Below, one piece after another: positions 43,089-52,158 of a stretch of DNA of 53,874 nucleotides; the stretch's first letter is position 1; each line of letters begins with the position of its first letter. The position numbers were made by a program, and so were the translations under genes. The notes below the pieces were generated by a model that worked only from the letters and a program-made list of their open reading frames with translations, did no database searches and was not told the origin of the DNA. This DNA comes from Sideroxydans sp. (GTDB lineage Bacteria > Pseudomonadota > Gammaproteobacteria > Burkholderiales > Gallionellaceae), in assembly GCA_027310665.1 (NCBI GenBank), contig DAIDAJ010000006.1:1-53874 (forward strand), read 5' to 3'.

Positions 43089-45221
43089 TCAGGAGTTTTC
43101 GCTGAATGGAAGGTCAAGGGATATCTTCGTCCCTCCTCCCTCGCGCGAATCGATAGAGAGCTTTGCACCGATAAGCTGCGCGCGGTAATGCATGTTCAGC
43201 ATCCCAAACCCCTTCTTCTCGACCTCATAATCTCTCGGCAAACCGACACCGTTATCGGCGATGGTCAGCAGGATCTGTCTTGCGTCCGCATAAAGATCAA
43301 TGGAAAGATGAGTGGCCTTGCTGTGTTTGACGGCATTGTTGATCGCTTCCTGCGTGATGCGATATAGATTGGTGGCGATCATGAAATCGATGATCTCCAC
43401 GTCACCGCTGACATGGACTTCACAGGGAATTCCGGAAACGATCGTCACATCTTCCGCGAACTGTTCCAACCCCTGCCTCAATCCGCGGTCGGCAACATTG
43501 AACGGGATCAGGCTGTGGGAGATATAGCGCGACCTCTTGATCGCATCCTGCGTAATCCCTTTCAGCACCTCCGCCTGTTTGCTGGCGGTTTGGTCCACTT
43601 TCGACAGCCGGTTTGCCAATGAGCTTGCCAGATATGCGGCGCCGGTCAGCAACTGGCCGAGGTCGTCATGCATCTCCCTGCCGATCTGCGCCTGGGCTTC
43701 CTCGCTCACCTCAAGGACTTTCCGTTCGAGTACCTTTCGGGTCGCCATCTCCTGTTCAAGCTTGTTCTTCGTCGCCAGTAAATCCTGCGTTCGCTCGACC
43801 ACTCTGGCTTCCATCTCGTCGCGCGACTTCTGCAACGCATCCTGCAAGGCGGATGCTTCTGTAATATCGGTCATGATGCCGATGATGCCCTGACTGCTCT
43901 CGTCACCGACGGATAACTTGATCTTGGTGATCTCCAGCAGATGCGGCTTCCCATCGGACAGCGCAATGGTTTCACGGGAAATGACCGGTTGATTGTTCTT
44001 GAAACAGAATACGTCGGATCGCGCCAGTTTCGCACTCGCCTCGCTGCCGATGACTTCGAATGGATGGACCGATTCGAATTGCCGCTCCCGGACTCCAAAT
44101 GCGTCGCAGAACGCCTTGTTTACGAATCGATAACGGCCATCGAACCCCGAGAACCATATCCCGATGGGGGAGTTGTCAAGGATCGCCTGCAACTGGGCTT
44201 TGCTTTCCGTGATCCTGGCTTTGCTCTCCGTAATCTCGGAAGCGGCGTGCAGCGCTCTTGCCCTGTCTCGAACCAGAACCCATACAAGGATGGCAAGCAG
44301 GATGCTGATTCCGATTCCGGATTCAATGACAAGCGATGACTTGGACTTGTCCAGGTGAGCCTCGAAATCGGGCAGGGACGATGTCTCTATCGTCCACGGA
44401 TAACCCTGGGCATCGATATGATGGACAGACTGAAACAGGCTGGAATACCGGGCCTTGCCGGTACGACTGCTATCCGTATCATATAGCAGCGATTTGCCGT
44501 CCGTCCCCTTGCCGTAAAAGATCTCGATATCAATGTCAATCTCGCTATCGCCCAGCACACCCGCCATCAGGTCATCGAATATGAAAGTCCCGACAACAAA
44601 ACCAACGCAGTTGGCTCGCCTCGACTCCGGAGTGTCGTGCTTGCTTGTCTGGTTGGCCGCCGGATCGAATTTGTACACGGGAACGAACATCAGGAATCCC
44701 GGCTGCTCATCACCATCGGAGAGATGGCCGAACGAAATCTTGTCCGTCACCCCCACTTCTCCCGATGCGATGGCCTTCTCCCGAGCGGCCATGCTTTCGG
44801 GGCTTGAAAGGAAGCCTTCCGGAAGTTTCATTTGTTCGCTTTCCAGGAACTGCTCGGCATAGAGCGGTTTGCCGGAACCGGATTTCCGAGCGGAGTCGTT
44901 CGTCACGAACAATATGCTGTGGATACCGGGAAAGCCCTGTTCGAGATTGAGCGAGGACACATAGGAATGGAACTCGCCGGGGCCGATAAATTTTTGCCTT
45001 GAAAACAGCGACTGGACTCCGACCAGGACTTGCTTGTAGGACAGGAGTCTTTCGGCCAAGCGATTGATGACGTCATTCGAGCGATATTCAAAATCGTTCC
45101 TGAGATCGACCACGTTCGCTCGCTTGACGGCATTCCAGCTTTGGTAGGTCAATCCCAGAGAAGCTGCCAACACAAGTAATGGCAGGTATCTGGAGCTCAT
45201 CAGTCTCGAAATCGATTTCAC
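43089..45221 (-). CDS. CHASE-PAS sensor histidine kinase (HisKA_3, NarX-like)
   Basis: 710 residues. First membrane helix about 10-28, a periplasmic CHASE domain about 50-290 (FPGIHSILFVTNDSARKS; GFLMFVPVY), second helix about 305-325, PAS about 350-465 (LDNSPIGIWFSGFDGRYRFVNKAFCDAFG), coiled coil, then HisKA_3 with the phospho-His in QIGREMHDDLGQLLTGAAYL near 530 and a C-terminal ATPase (ITQEAINNAVKHSKA; IADNGVGLP; GFGMLNMHYRA). It senses an external ligand, unknown, and should phosphorylate the NarL-type regulator; the two genes are convergent and 18 bases apart. Confidence 0.92.
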   Translation of the reverse strand: MKSISRLMSSRYLPLLVLAASLGLTYQSWNAVKRANVVDLRNDFEYRSNDVINRLAERLLSYKQVLVGVQSLFSRQKFIGPGEFHSYVSSLNLEQGFPGIHSILFVTNDSARKSGSGKPLYAEQFLESEQMKLPEGFLSSPESMAAREKAIASGEVGVTDKISFGHLSDGDEQPGFLMFVPVYKFDPAANQTSKHDTPESRRANCVGFVVGTFIFDDLMAGVLGDSEIDIDIEIFYGKGTDGKSLLYDTDSSRTGKARYSSLFQSVHHIDAQGYPWTIETSSLPDFEAHLDKSKSSLVIESGIGISILLAILVWVLVRDRARALHAASEITESKARITESKAQLQAILDNSPIGIWFSGFDGRYRFVNKAFCDAFGVRERQFESVHPFEVIGSEASAKLARSDVFCFKNNQPVISRETIALSDGKPHLLEITKIKLSVGDESSQGIIGIMTDITEASALQDALQKSRDEMEARVVERTQDLLATKNKLEQEMATRKVLERKVLEVSEEAQAQIGREMHDDLGQLLTGAAYLASSLANRLSKVDQTASKQAEVLKGITQDAIKRSRYISHSLIPFNVADRGLRQGLEQFAEDVTIVSGIPCEVHVSGDVEIIDFMIATNLYRITQEAINNAVKHSKATHLSIDLYADARQILLTIADNGVGLPRDYEVEKKGFGMLNMHYRAQLIGAKLSIDSREGGGTKISLDLPFSENS

Positions 45222-45407
45222 TGGGTCGTCGTCAGTTATATTTTATGAATGCGCCCAATGTACTGATACAAGTCACGGAGCGACGGGCGGATACGCAAGA
45301 AAATGGCCCGCGCACAAATTTTAAGGTGAATTCGAGAATGAAGTGCAATTTTGAGTAATGCCAATCTCCATTCGCTTCGAATGCAATGAAGATATCCCTC
45401 ATTCAGC

Positions 45408-46154
45408 CTACCTGCCCCCCGAGACATCAATGCACGCGCCGGTCGTAAACGATGCCTCTTCAGACAACAGCCACAAGACGGCTTTCGCCACCTCATCGGG
45501 ATGGCCTCCTCTTTTCATGGGAATGGAATCCTTTATCCGGTCAACCCGGCCGGGCTCGCCGCCGCTTGCATGGATATCGGTGTAAATCACCCCGGGGCTG
45601 ACCGTATTGACGCGTATGCCTTCCGCCGCCACTTCTTTTGCCAGTCCGATGGTCAGCGTATCAATGGCTGCTTTTGAAGCGGCGTAGTCAACATACTCAT
45701 TTGGCGCGCCCAATTTGGAAGCACGGGATGATATGTTGACGATACCGCCTCCCGGCCCACCGTGCCGGGTCGACATTCTCCGAACCGCTTCACGTGCACA
45801 GATAAAGCTGCCAACCACATTAGTGGCAAAAATCCGGCCAATCCGCATGAAATCCATATCTTCAACCCGGCTCTGCTTTTCCAGAATCCCCGCATTGTTA
45901 ACCAGTGCCGTCACGCGACCAAAAGTCGAGTCGACTTGCCGGAAAAGACGGACCACATCGTCTTCGGCAGCGACGTCCGCCCGGACAGCCAAGGCTTCCC
46001 CTCCTGCCCCGGCGATGCCGGCGACGACGTCATTTGCCGACTTTTCGTTGTTAAGATAACTCAGACACACAGCGTAACCATCACGGGCAGCGAGCCTGGC
46101 AATGGCAGCGCCGATCCCTCTTCCACCGCCGGTAACGATCATCACTTTCTTCAT
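45408..46154 (-). CDS. Short-chain dehydrogenase/reductase
   Basis: 248 residues, classical SDR. NAD(P)-binding TGGGRGIGAA near residue 8, NNAG near 87, catalytic Ser in NISSRAS near 144, YVDYAASK with catalytic Tyr and Lys near 158, and the C-terminal LLSEEASFTTGACIDVSGGR. YgfF- or glucose-1-dehydrogenase-like by sequence; substrate unknown. It stands alone on the minus strand. Confidence 0.92.
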   Translation of the reverse strand: MKKVMIVTGGGRGIGAAIARLAARDGYAVCLSYLNNEKSANDVVAGIAGAGGEALAVRADVAAEDDVVRLFRQVDSTFGRVTALVNNAGILEKQSRVEDMDFMRIGRIFATNVVGSFICAREAVRRMSTRHGGPGGGIVNISSRASKLGAPNEYVDYAASKAAIDTLTIGLAKEVAAEGIRVNTVSPGVIYTDIHASGGEPGRVDRIKDSIPMKRGGHPDEVAKAVLWLLSEEASFTTGACIDVSGGR

Positions 46155-46270
46155 AGATCTTCTTCAGTCCGAATTGGAGCTTCATCAAACACGACATCCA
46201 AAAGTACGACTGACCATTACGGGGCCACTACCGGCAGTTCGTTGATGCCAAATCCGGAAGCCGTTCTCGA

Positions 46271-46483
46271 TTATTTCGCGCCGGAATCCTTTTCCCGCTT
46301 GTAATCATCGTAGCTTGTGTTTATTTTGCCCAAGCATCTGTCACTCTCGGCTTTGTCAGGTATGTGCAGGCACTGGTTGCGTTGATATTCCTGTCCGGTA
46401 CCATAAAGTTGCTGCGAAGTGCAGCCGGAAAAAAGGCCACAGACAATTGGCAAGGCGGCGATGCTCAAAAATTTCCGTATCAA
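46271..46483 (-). CDS. Small lipoprotein
   Basis: 70 residues if translation starts at the TTG at 46483, which has GGAGAG four bases upstream and gives the signal peptide LIRKFLSIAALPIVCGLFSGC with lipobox FSGC. The ATG at 46555 would add 24 polar residues in front of a signal peptide. The mature part (TSQQLYGTGQEYQRNQCLHI, then PDKAESDRCLGKINTSYDDYKR) has two further cysteines. Family not recognised. Confidence 0.68.
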   Translation of the reverse strand: MIRKFLSIAALPIVCGLFSGCTSQQLYGTGQEYQRNQCLHIPDKAESDRCLGKINTSYDDYKREKDSGAK

Positions 46484-46561
46484 GATTCTCTCCGTTGCAA
46501 TGATTTCCAGATCAGATCGTGAAGTCGGTGTGTCCCGGTTGAGCATCAGCACCATGAGGCA

Positions 46562-47065
46562 TCAGCTTAAACTTTTGCGAAGCAATATTTCATCGTGTTC
46601 AGGAGTCACCAAACCCTGAATCGGGCCGATCGGATAAAAGCCAAGGCGCCGATAAAAGTCCAGGGCTTGTTGATTAAACGATGAGGCCGCGACCCACAGG
46701 TTTTTACTTTCACAACGAGCCTCTGCTTCGACCCAGGCCAATACCTGCTTTCCGATGCCGCGGCCTCTGTACTCCGGGAAAAATCCCAGCAATTCGATAT
46801 AGGGGCCGCGCAGCCACGGGTTTCGTACACAAATCACGCCCGCCAGATTGCCATCGACCGAAACCGCGTATCGACGCAGTGACACATCATCACGCGTCAA
46901 ATAATTCGCCAGGGACGCGGCGGAAAATCTCAAGGTCACCCATGGTTCGGAAACCGAAAGCATCTGCGCCACCGCCAGAGCCTGCTCATTGGTCAAAGAA
47001 CCAGATAATTGGCAATTCGCCAGTTTTTCCGTGGCATTACTGAATGCTTTGCGTGGTGTGCTCAT
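46562..47065 (-). CDS. GNAT-family N-acetyltransferase
   Basis: 167 residues. The acetyl-CoA-binding loop is EYRGRGIGKQVLAWVEAEA near residue 98, followed by NQQALDFYRRLGFYPIGPI. Substrate unknown. It is upstream of, and same strand as, the small lipoprotein gene, 78 bases away. Confidence 0.88.
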   Translation of the reverse strand: MSTPRKAFSNATEKLANCQLSGSLTNEQALAVAQMLSVSEPWVTLRFSAASLANYLTRDDVSLRRYAVSVDGNLAGVICVRNPWLRGPYIELLGFFPEYRGRGIGKQVLAWVEAEARCESKNLWVAASSFNQQALDFYRRLGFYPIGPIQGLVTPEHDEILLRKSLS

Positions 47066-47185
47066 GCTCGTTATCTTTTCTGTCCGACATTATTTGCTTT
47101 TTTAGTGGCCATTCATTTTCGGGATGACCGAACAGCGATCTCGCGGAACCTTGTAGCTGCGGCTCCCGAAGCGTATGCTGATCGC

Positions 47186-47350
47186 ATGAGCAAGAAACAA
47201 GATCCGTTGAGTCGCAATCATGAGGCGCAGATGAAACTGGTCGCCTTGCTCTTTTACATAGCAGAACAAAAACAAAAGAGCCTGGAAACAGTAGAGCAGT
47301 TATTCAGGCGCCTGATGCTGCCAGGCAAGGACAGGCGCGAGCCTTACTGA
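47186..47350 (+). CDS. Small hypothetical protein (54 aa)
   Basis: MSKKQDPLSRNHEAQMKLVALLFYIAEQK is followed by a Lys/Glu-rich helical end. Codon use is gene-like, but I see no ribosome site at the ATG. It might be a small helical regulator or not expressed. Confidence 0.42.
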   Translation: MSKKQDPLSRNHEAQMKLVALLFYIAEQKQKSLETVEQLFRRLMLPGKDRREPY

Positions 47351-47379
47351 ACAGCATCATCCCCGAACATATTGGTTTT

Positions 47380-48276
47380 TCATTTCACTCTTCGCTCCTG
47401 CTCGTCAACTGCAGCTATTGATTTTTCTTTTGCCGGAATGAACAGTTCAGGATCGACCATGGCCCCGTTCAGCACGACACTCCAGTGCAGATGCGGGCCG
47501 GTCGCCCGCCCGGTCTTTCCGGAAAGCCCAAGCAGCTGGCCTTTGCTGACCATTTCTCCGATCCGCACATCGATCCGTTCAAGGTGGCAGTACATGGTGA
47601 TCAGGCCGTTGCCATGATCGACAAAAACCGTTTTGCCGTTGAAGAAATAATCTCCGACCGCCAGCACCTGCCCTTTCGCGCTCGCCTTGACCGGTGTGCC
47701 GCTCGCAACCGCGACATCCAGGCCAGCATGCGGCGAACGCGGCTCGCCGTTAAAAAAACGGCGCAGGCCGAAGCGGCCAGCCAGTTTTCCTTCAGCGGGA
47801 ACGATGAAAGCGAGATCGGTATCCTGCGCAGGACGCCAATGGTGCTTGAGCTCCTTGATGGCGGATATCTCGCGCTCGGCGCGGGCCAGGTCGGCGGCCG
47901 ATAGTTCGACCTTGCTCTTGTCTTTGAGCGTGACATGCTGTTCCGGATAGTCCTTTGGGTTGACCACGAACGGTTGCGCTTTCGTTTCACCGCCGATCTT
48001 GACACTCAGCTCATGCGAACCCGGTGTCATGTCCAGCGGCAGGCCGACCACCGCGTACCATTCATCGTGATCCGATGTCACAAGAACGGGCTGGCCACCA
48101 AGCCAGGTTTGCGGCTTGTCGGCGCCGGTCAAGGCGCTGCCGAGCGCAACCACCGCAACGCCGCCGGGTACATTGGACGAGCTTGGGAGGCTTGCATGTG
48201 CCAGCAGAGGGACAGCCAGCACGAACAGGGCGAGCCGGAGGCAGATGCGTAGCATGGTGGCATTAAGTGTGCGCAT
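47380..48276 (-). CDS. M23-family metallopeptidase (LytM-like), secreted
   Basis: 298 residues. Signal peptide to about residue 29 (AVPLLAHA). An Ig-like N-terminal part (about 40-130) precedes the M23 domain: zinc ligands in FFNGEPRSPHAGLDVAVASGTPV (H-X3-D) near 190 and GPHLHWSVVLNGAMVDPELF (HXH) near 262. Such enzymes cut peptidoglycan cross-bridges in the periplasm. GAAGGAACC precedes the ATG at 48276. A strong ribosome site further upstream (48434) opens a different frame. Confidence 0.92.
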   Translation of the reverse strand: MRTLNATMLRICLRLALFVLAVPLLAHASLPSSSNVPGGVAVVALGSALTGADKPQTWLGGQPVLVTSDHDEWYAVVGLPLDMTPGSHELSVKIGGETKAQPFVVNPKDYPEQHVTLKDKSKVELSAADLARAEREISAIKELKHHWRPAQDTDLAFIVPAEGKLAGRFGLRRFFNGEPRSPHAGLDVAVASGTPVKASAKGQVLAVGDYFFNGKTVFVDHGNGLITMYCHLERIDVRIGEMVSKGQLLGLSGKTGRATGPHLHWSVVLNGAMVDPELFIPAKEKSIAAVDEQERRVK

Positions 48277-48886
48277 GGTTCCTTCTTTCGTGGATGCCGC
48301 GTGGCCGATTCGGCGCAATCCTTGCAGCGGCGTATTACAGACGGCATTTTGCCAGCTTGATGCGCAATTTGCCGATTTTTCACGTCCTCTTGACGTGAAC
48401 CGGAAGCAGAAAGTGTAGCATTTTGGATAGCCATGACGATCCTCCTCGGGCAGGTTGTGGTCAGGCGGGTCTGTGGTGGTTGCGTCACCCTGATCTGCCG
48501 CTCACCCTGTGCGGAATAGAACGTCTTCAGCAAGTCCCGTTGTTTTGCAGTATCAGGGATAACTCGGCATATCTGCAGTTGGGCCGCATACCCTGAATTT
48601 TGCATTGGAGAGCCTCAAGCCAGCGCCATTCCCGACATGACCAGACTCCGCACAGGAACACTGTCCCAGCACTGACACGCGATTTTTTGATCCTGATATC
48701 GCAACGGCGTGTAGTGGTCGCATTCTGTTCGTTATCCGCTATGACCACCAACGGCGGCTTCACTCGATAACGGACATGGGAGGTTGAGTTCGATTGTTGT
48801 CTTGCAGAGGCGCTTCTTAACCCGATGCAATCATCCAAGATTCCAGCAAGCGGCCGTCAACATTTGACATGAAAGATGGCCCTTCG
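48277..48886. other. 610-base gap, no convincing gene
   Basis: A minus-strand ATG at 48434 has an excellent GAGGAGG site and opens a 101-codon frame to 48129, but the product (MAIQNATLSASGSRQEDVKN...) resembles nothing I know and runs into the M23 gene out of frame. It may be a remnant or a leader. GTTATCCGCT/GATAACGGA words near 48730-48770 recur but I see no clear repeat. Confidence 0.4.
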
Positions 48887-50671
48887 TTATTTGACCTTGC
48901 TTGAGTTCTTGATTTCAGCCTCCCTATCCGTTCCAAGCAGTTCAAGAAGGACTCGCTCTCTCGCATTTGCAGATGGAATGCCTCTATATGCATTTTCCTT
49001 TGCTACCCAGCTTAGTTGTTCTTCAATTGAAGCTGAATTTTGCCGGATGATGCTCGATTCTCCACTGATATGTGATTCAGCGAGCTGCCGTACTTCAGTC
49101 TGTAGATAATTTAGGTATGTTTGTCGAAAGATGAACTTGATCTCTTGATCAGACAATTTCTTTAATTCAGCGTCAGGTAATATGACATGTGGATATTTAT
49201 AACCGTGCTTCAGAATATCACTATTCCCCTTGATAATTTGGTCGCGATCGAATTCTTCGATTCCATTTTTATCGTCTAGATACGCAAGTGTCTCGCTTTC
49301 CCGCGCTAGATTTAACGCGCGATACCGCGCGTACATTATTTCAATACGAATTGGAACCTCTAAAAGAAATTGAATATAACGCCTCGCGTCTGTGGCTGCA
49401 GGCTCGCCTCTTAGTGCATGCGTCCGATAAATCAAATAATAAAGTCGCTGGCGCTGGTCTGGAGTATTAACGTAATTTGCGACGGCCTCCTTTGGCAACT
49501 CGTCACAGCCTTCTTCAACCGCTGTCGAACGCAAAGCACAATCTAGCTCACTGTTCGTTACTGGAATATCGCCGGCAACCAGATAGCCGTTCAACATCGC
49601 TTCACGAAATTCTATAAGTTGAGTAGGGGTTACGTTGATTGATCCTTGTGGTCGCCAGAGTTTAAATACTCGTTGTAGAGGTTCCCTATGAACAAAGTAG
49701 TGAAACAGGCGCGCACGTATTCCAGAATCTACGGTTATGTCTGGCAAAAGGGCGAGAATCTGTCGCGAATACACTGTTATGAGTTGAATATGAGCACGAC
49801 TTGACCAGACTTCTCTTGAGTCACTTTTGATCGCCTGCAAATATAACTTCTCAGCCGCTTCAAATTCTCCCTTATCTAACTTGGCGTCGCCCTTTAGTGT
49901 GGGACTGATGACTCGGAAGACTTGTATCCCAACGGGAACTATGCCAATCGCCGCAGACAAGACGAATAGAAGAATTGGAATGATCACCGCATAGCCAACG
50001 AAATGAATTGACCGCCGCCATCCGCTTTTAAAATATGCTTTGTCTATGACGCTTAATACAATGCCATAAGCGATGACAGCCGAAATCATCGTGATAAGCC
50101 AACTAATTTTCACGAACAACGGGCCATCATCGCCGACTATTCGGAATGACAGATTGACCGTGCAATATTCCACAATTGTTACGATAAGGACAATCGGCAG
50201 CAGGTATAACGTTGCCACAACGTCGTTCCAATACCATCGTTTGGTACCGGAGAGTAATCTCGCCCAGAATACAATCGCCATCAATACAACAGCGAATATC
50301 AGACTGTGAAGGAAAATAGATGCGCTAAATAGGGGCGGGAGATGCTCTTGCAACATTGTTTGCCAATCCCCGCCTGCCCTCCAAGTTGCGCCGTAGACAG
50401 AGTCTGAGAAGAACGGCTCATCCACTCCGAAAACGATATCGGCTATTGTTCCTAAGAGAGAAGCCGCTACGATAGTTAATAGAGCGAATCGGATGGGCGC
50501 CGTTGATACCTTTGTCACCACCCTTGACCGATTGCACATTGAACTGAGAACAAGTGATGCTGGCGAGCGTAGTGCGCGCCGCAAAGTACTGCCATAGAGT
50601 CCGATCTGACACCGGAAACGTTGCAGCCATTCCGTAATTTGTTGTTCGGACGGTATTTCAGGCAGATTCAA
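48887..50671 (-). CDS. Uncharacterised 594-aa membrane protein with TPR-like C-terminus
   Basis: Membrane part: about five hydrophobic segments at residues about 60-80, 118-145, 152-172, 187-210 and 225-255, resembling a Yip1-like bundle. Then a soluble region starts with GDAKLDKGEFEAAEKLYLQAIKSDSREVWSSRAHIQLITVY, a tetratricopeptide-like pair. The rest (FKLWRPQGSINVTPTQL; RQTYLNYLQTEVRQLAES) is helical and unknown. The gene is AT-rich compared with its neighbours and its protein has unusual codons, suggesting acquisition. Function unknown. Confidence 0.78.
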   Translation of the reverse strand: MNLPEIPSEQQITEWLQRFRCQIGLYGSTLRRALRSPASLVLSSMCNRSRVVTKVSTAPIRFALLTIVAASLLGTIADIVFGVDEPFFSDSVYGATWRAGGDWQTMLQEHLPPLFSASIFLHSLIFAVVLMAIVFWARLLSGTKRWYWNDVVATLYLLPIVLIVTIVEYCTVNLSFRIVGDDGPLFVKISWLITMISAVIAYGIVLSVIDKAYFKSGWRRSIHFVGYAVIIPILLFVLSAAIGIVPVGIQVFRVISPTLKGDAKLDKGEFEAAEKLYLQAIKSDSREVWSSRAHIQLITVYSRQILALLPDITVDSGIRARLFHYFVHREPLQRVFKLWRPQGSINVTPTQLIEFREAMLNGYLVAGDIPVTNSELDCALRSTAVEEGCDELPKEAVANYVNTPDQRQRLYYLIYRTHALRGEPAATDARRYIQFLLEVPIRIEIMYARYRALNLARESETLAYLDDKNGIEEFDRDQIIKGNSDILKHGYKYPHVILPDAELKKLSDQEIKFIFRQTYLNYLQTEVRQLAESHISGESSIIRQNSASIEEQLSWVAKENAYRGIPSANARERVLLELLGTDREAEIKNSSKVK

Positions 50672-50813
50672 GCATGACCTCTACTTTCCTTTACGCTACT
50701 GGCCCGTTGCAGATTTCCATTTTGACCGAAGGAAAGCGCGAACGGCAGTTGCTGGCCGGGTTGCGACTGCCTGCCTTTACCAACATGTACGCCTCTTCCT
50801 GACCGGAAAGCGG

Positions 50814-51851
50814 TCATGCACCGGTTTCGACTTTCGTCATATCGTTCCACATCATCACCACCAGCGCCATAACGGCCGGGCCAATAAACAAGCCAATGAG
50901 CCCGAAAACCTCCACACCACCAAGGATGCCGAAGAGCACCCATAGAAAAGGTAGTTCGACAGAATTTCCAATGATCTTCGGCCGCAACACGTGATCGCCT
51001 ATCGCCAATACCAGCAAGCCGAAGACAAATACACTTATGGCCGCAGCTATTTTTCCTTGAATCAGCAGGACGACGGACACGCCTGTAAAAATCAAGGGGG
51101 CCGCAAAGGGGATCATCGCAAGCGCGCTTGTGGATAATCCGAGAATCGCCGCGTCGGGAGCGCCTGCAACCCAGTACGAAATGCCGATGAGCAGCCCTTC
51201 TGCAAGGCCCACCAGGACCACTCCGTTCACCGTAGCCCTGATGGCTGTGGCTGCCTGAAGCCCATAGCGCTTGCCAATTTCGCCCGTCAGCTTCTCCAGC
51301 AGCGTGATGGTCTTGCCGGACAAATCGTCACCCTGCTTGTACAGGAAAAAGAGTGTCACGATCGTAAATACCAGAGTGATCAGGCGGTGGGCTGCCTGCG
51401 CACCCAGGTTCTGCGCAAATTCCCTTATCCATGCGTTATCCGCATTCCCCAGCACCACGGAAAGGCCGGCAGGATCGGTCAGGTTTGTCAGCCACCAGGT
51501 TGATACCTGGTCCCCAACTTTGGGAATCGAGTGTACCCATTCAGGAACAGCGATCCCTGTCTTCTGAATATCAATGATCCAGCTGGCCAATGCACCCAAG
51601 TCAGATGCGGCAAGAATCAGCGCATAGGCGATTGGAAAGAACAACAGGACGGCAACGGAGACGGTCATGACGGCAGCAACCCCTATGTCACCAAGTCCCG
51701 TTCTTTGTGCGACCTTGATGCGCAAGGGCCATGTCGCGATAGCGATAACAACAGCCCACAGCATTGCCGGTATAAATCCGTGCATCAACCAAACCGCAGA
51801 AGCAAGTATGGCGAGGGAAAGGGAGATTTTGAGTTTGTCTTGTACCAGCAT
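50814..51851 (-). CDS. AI-2E family transporter (YdiK/PerM-like)
   Basis: 345 residues with about eight membrane helices; family marks are MLWAVVIAIATWPLRIKV near 30, TLFFLYKQGDDLSGK near 170, YWVAGAPDAAILGLSTSALAMIPFAAPLIFTGVSVVLL near 225 and the C-terminal PFLWVLFGILGGVEVFGLIGLFIGPAVMALV. The family includes AI-2 exporters and Na+/H+ antiporters, so the substrate is open. It is divergent from nifB. Confidence 0.9.
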   Translation of the reverse strand: MLVQDKLKISLSLAILASAVWLMHGFIPAMLWAVVIAIATWPLRIKVAQRTGLGDIGVAAVMTVSVAVLLFFPIAYALILAASDLGALASWIIDIQKTGIAVPEWVHSIPKVGDQVSTWWLTNLTDPAGLSVVLGNADNAWIREFAQNLGAQAAHRLITLVFTIVTLFFLYKQGDDLSGKTITLLEKLTGEIGKRYGLQAATAIRATVNGVVLVGLAEGLLIGISYWVAGAPDAAILGLSTSALAMIPFAAPLIFTGVSVVLLIQGKIAAAISVFVFGLLVLAIGDHVLRPKIIGNSVELPFLWVLFGILGGVEVFGLIGLFIGPAVMALVVMMWNDMTKVETGA

Positions 51852-52031
51852 GGTTCACCTGGACGGAAATTTGAAGATGGTTTGTGGAAGCTACATGACC
51901 GGATGGGAAATAACAATATGCCGTTCGGCCCCTACACGCCTTGTCGATGGCCAGGATTGAAAGACGCCTGCGAATACATCCGGCCAGTCACTTCATTTTG
52001 TCGTCTTCGTCACAAGCCCTTGGAAATGTCA

Positions 52032-52047
52032 TGTGCCATTTGCAACA
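52032..52047. promoter_or_regulatory. NifA upstream activator sequence of nifB
   Basis: TGT-GCCATTTGCA-ACA, about 90-100 bases upstream of the predicted nifB transcription start. The gap 51852-52158 holds this site and the promoter below. Confidence 0.85.
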
Positions 52048-52108
52048 GTAGGGCTCGCTCCGGAAAAACTGACGTTACAAAACATATTGTTAGCCACTGT
52101 CTACGACC

Positions 52109-52124
52109 GGGCACGCAGTTTGCT
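52109..52124 (+). promoter_or_regulatory. Sigma-54 promoter of nifB
   Basis: GGGCAC-GCAGT-TTGCT, with exact GG-N10-GC. Transcription would start near 52135, 24 bases before the GTG start. Confidence 0.85.
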
Positions 52125-52158
52125 GATATCGGGGCAAACATCAGCCGGAGGACAGATC

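Noticed and set aside
48129-48434. Minus-strand frame starting with an excellent ribosome site upstream of the M23 peptidase gene
   Set aside because: The product resembles nothing known and its end overlaps the M23 signal-peptide region out of frame. I kept it only as a note in the gap entry.
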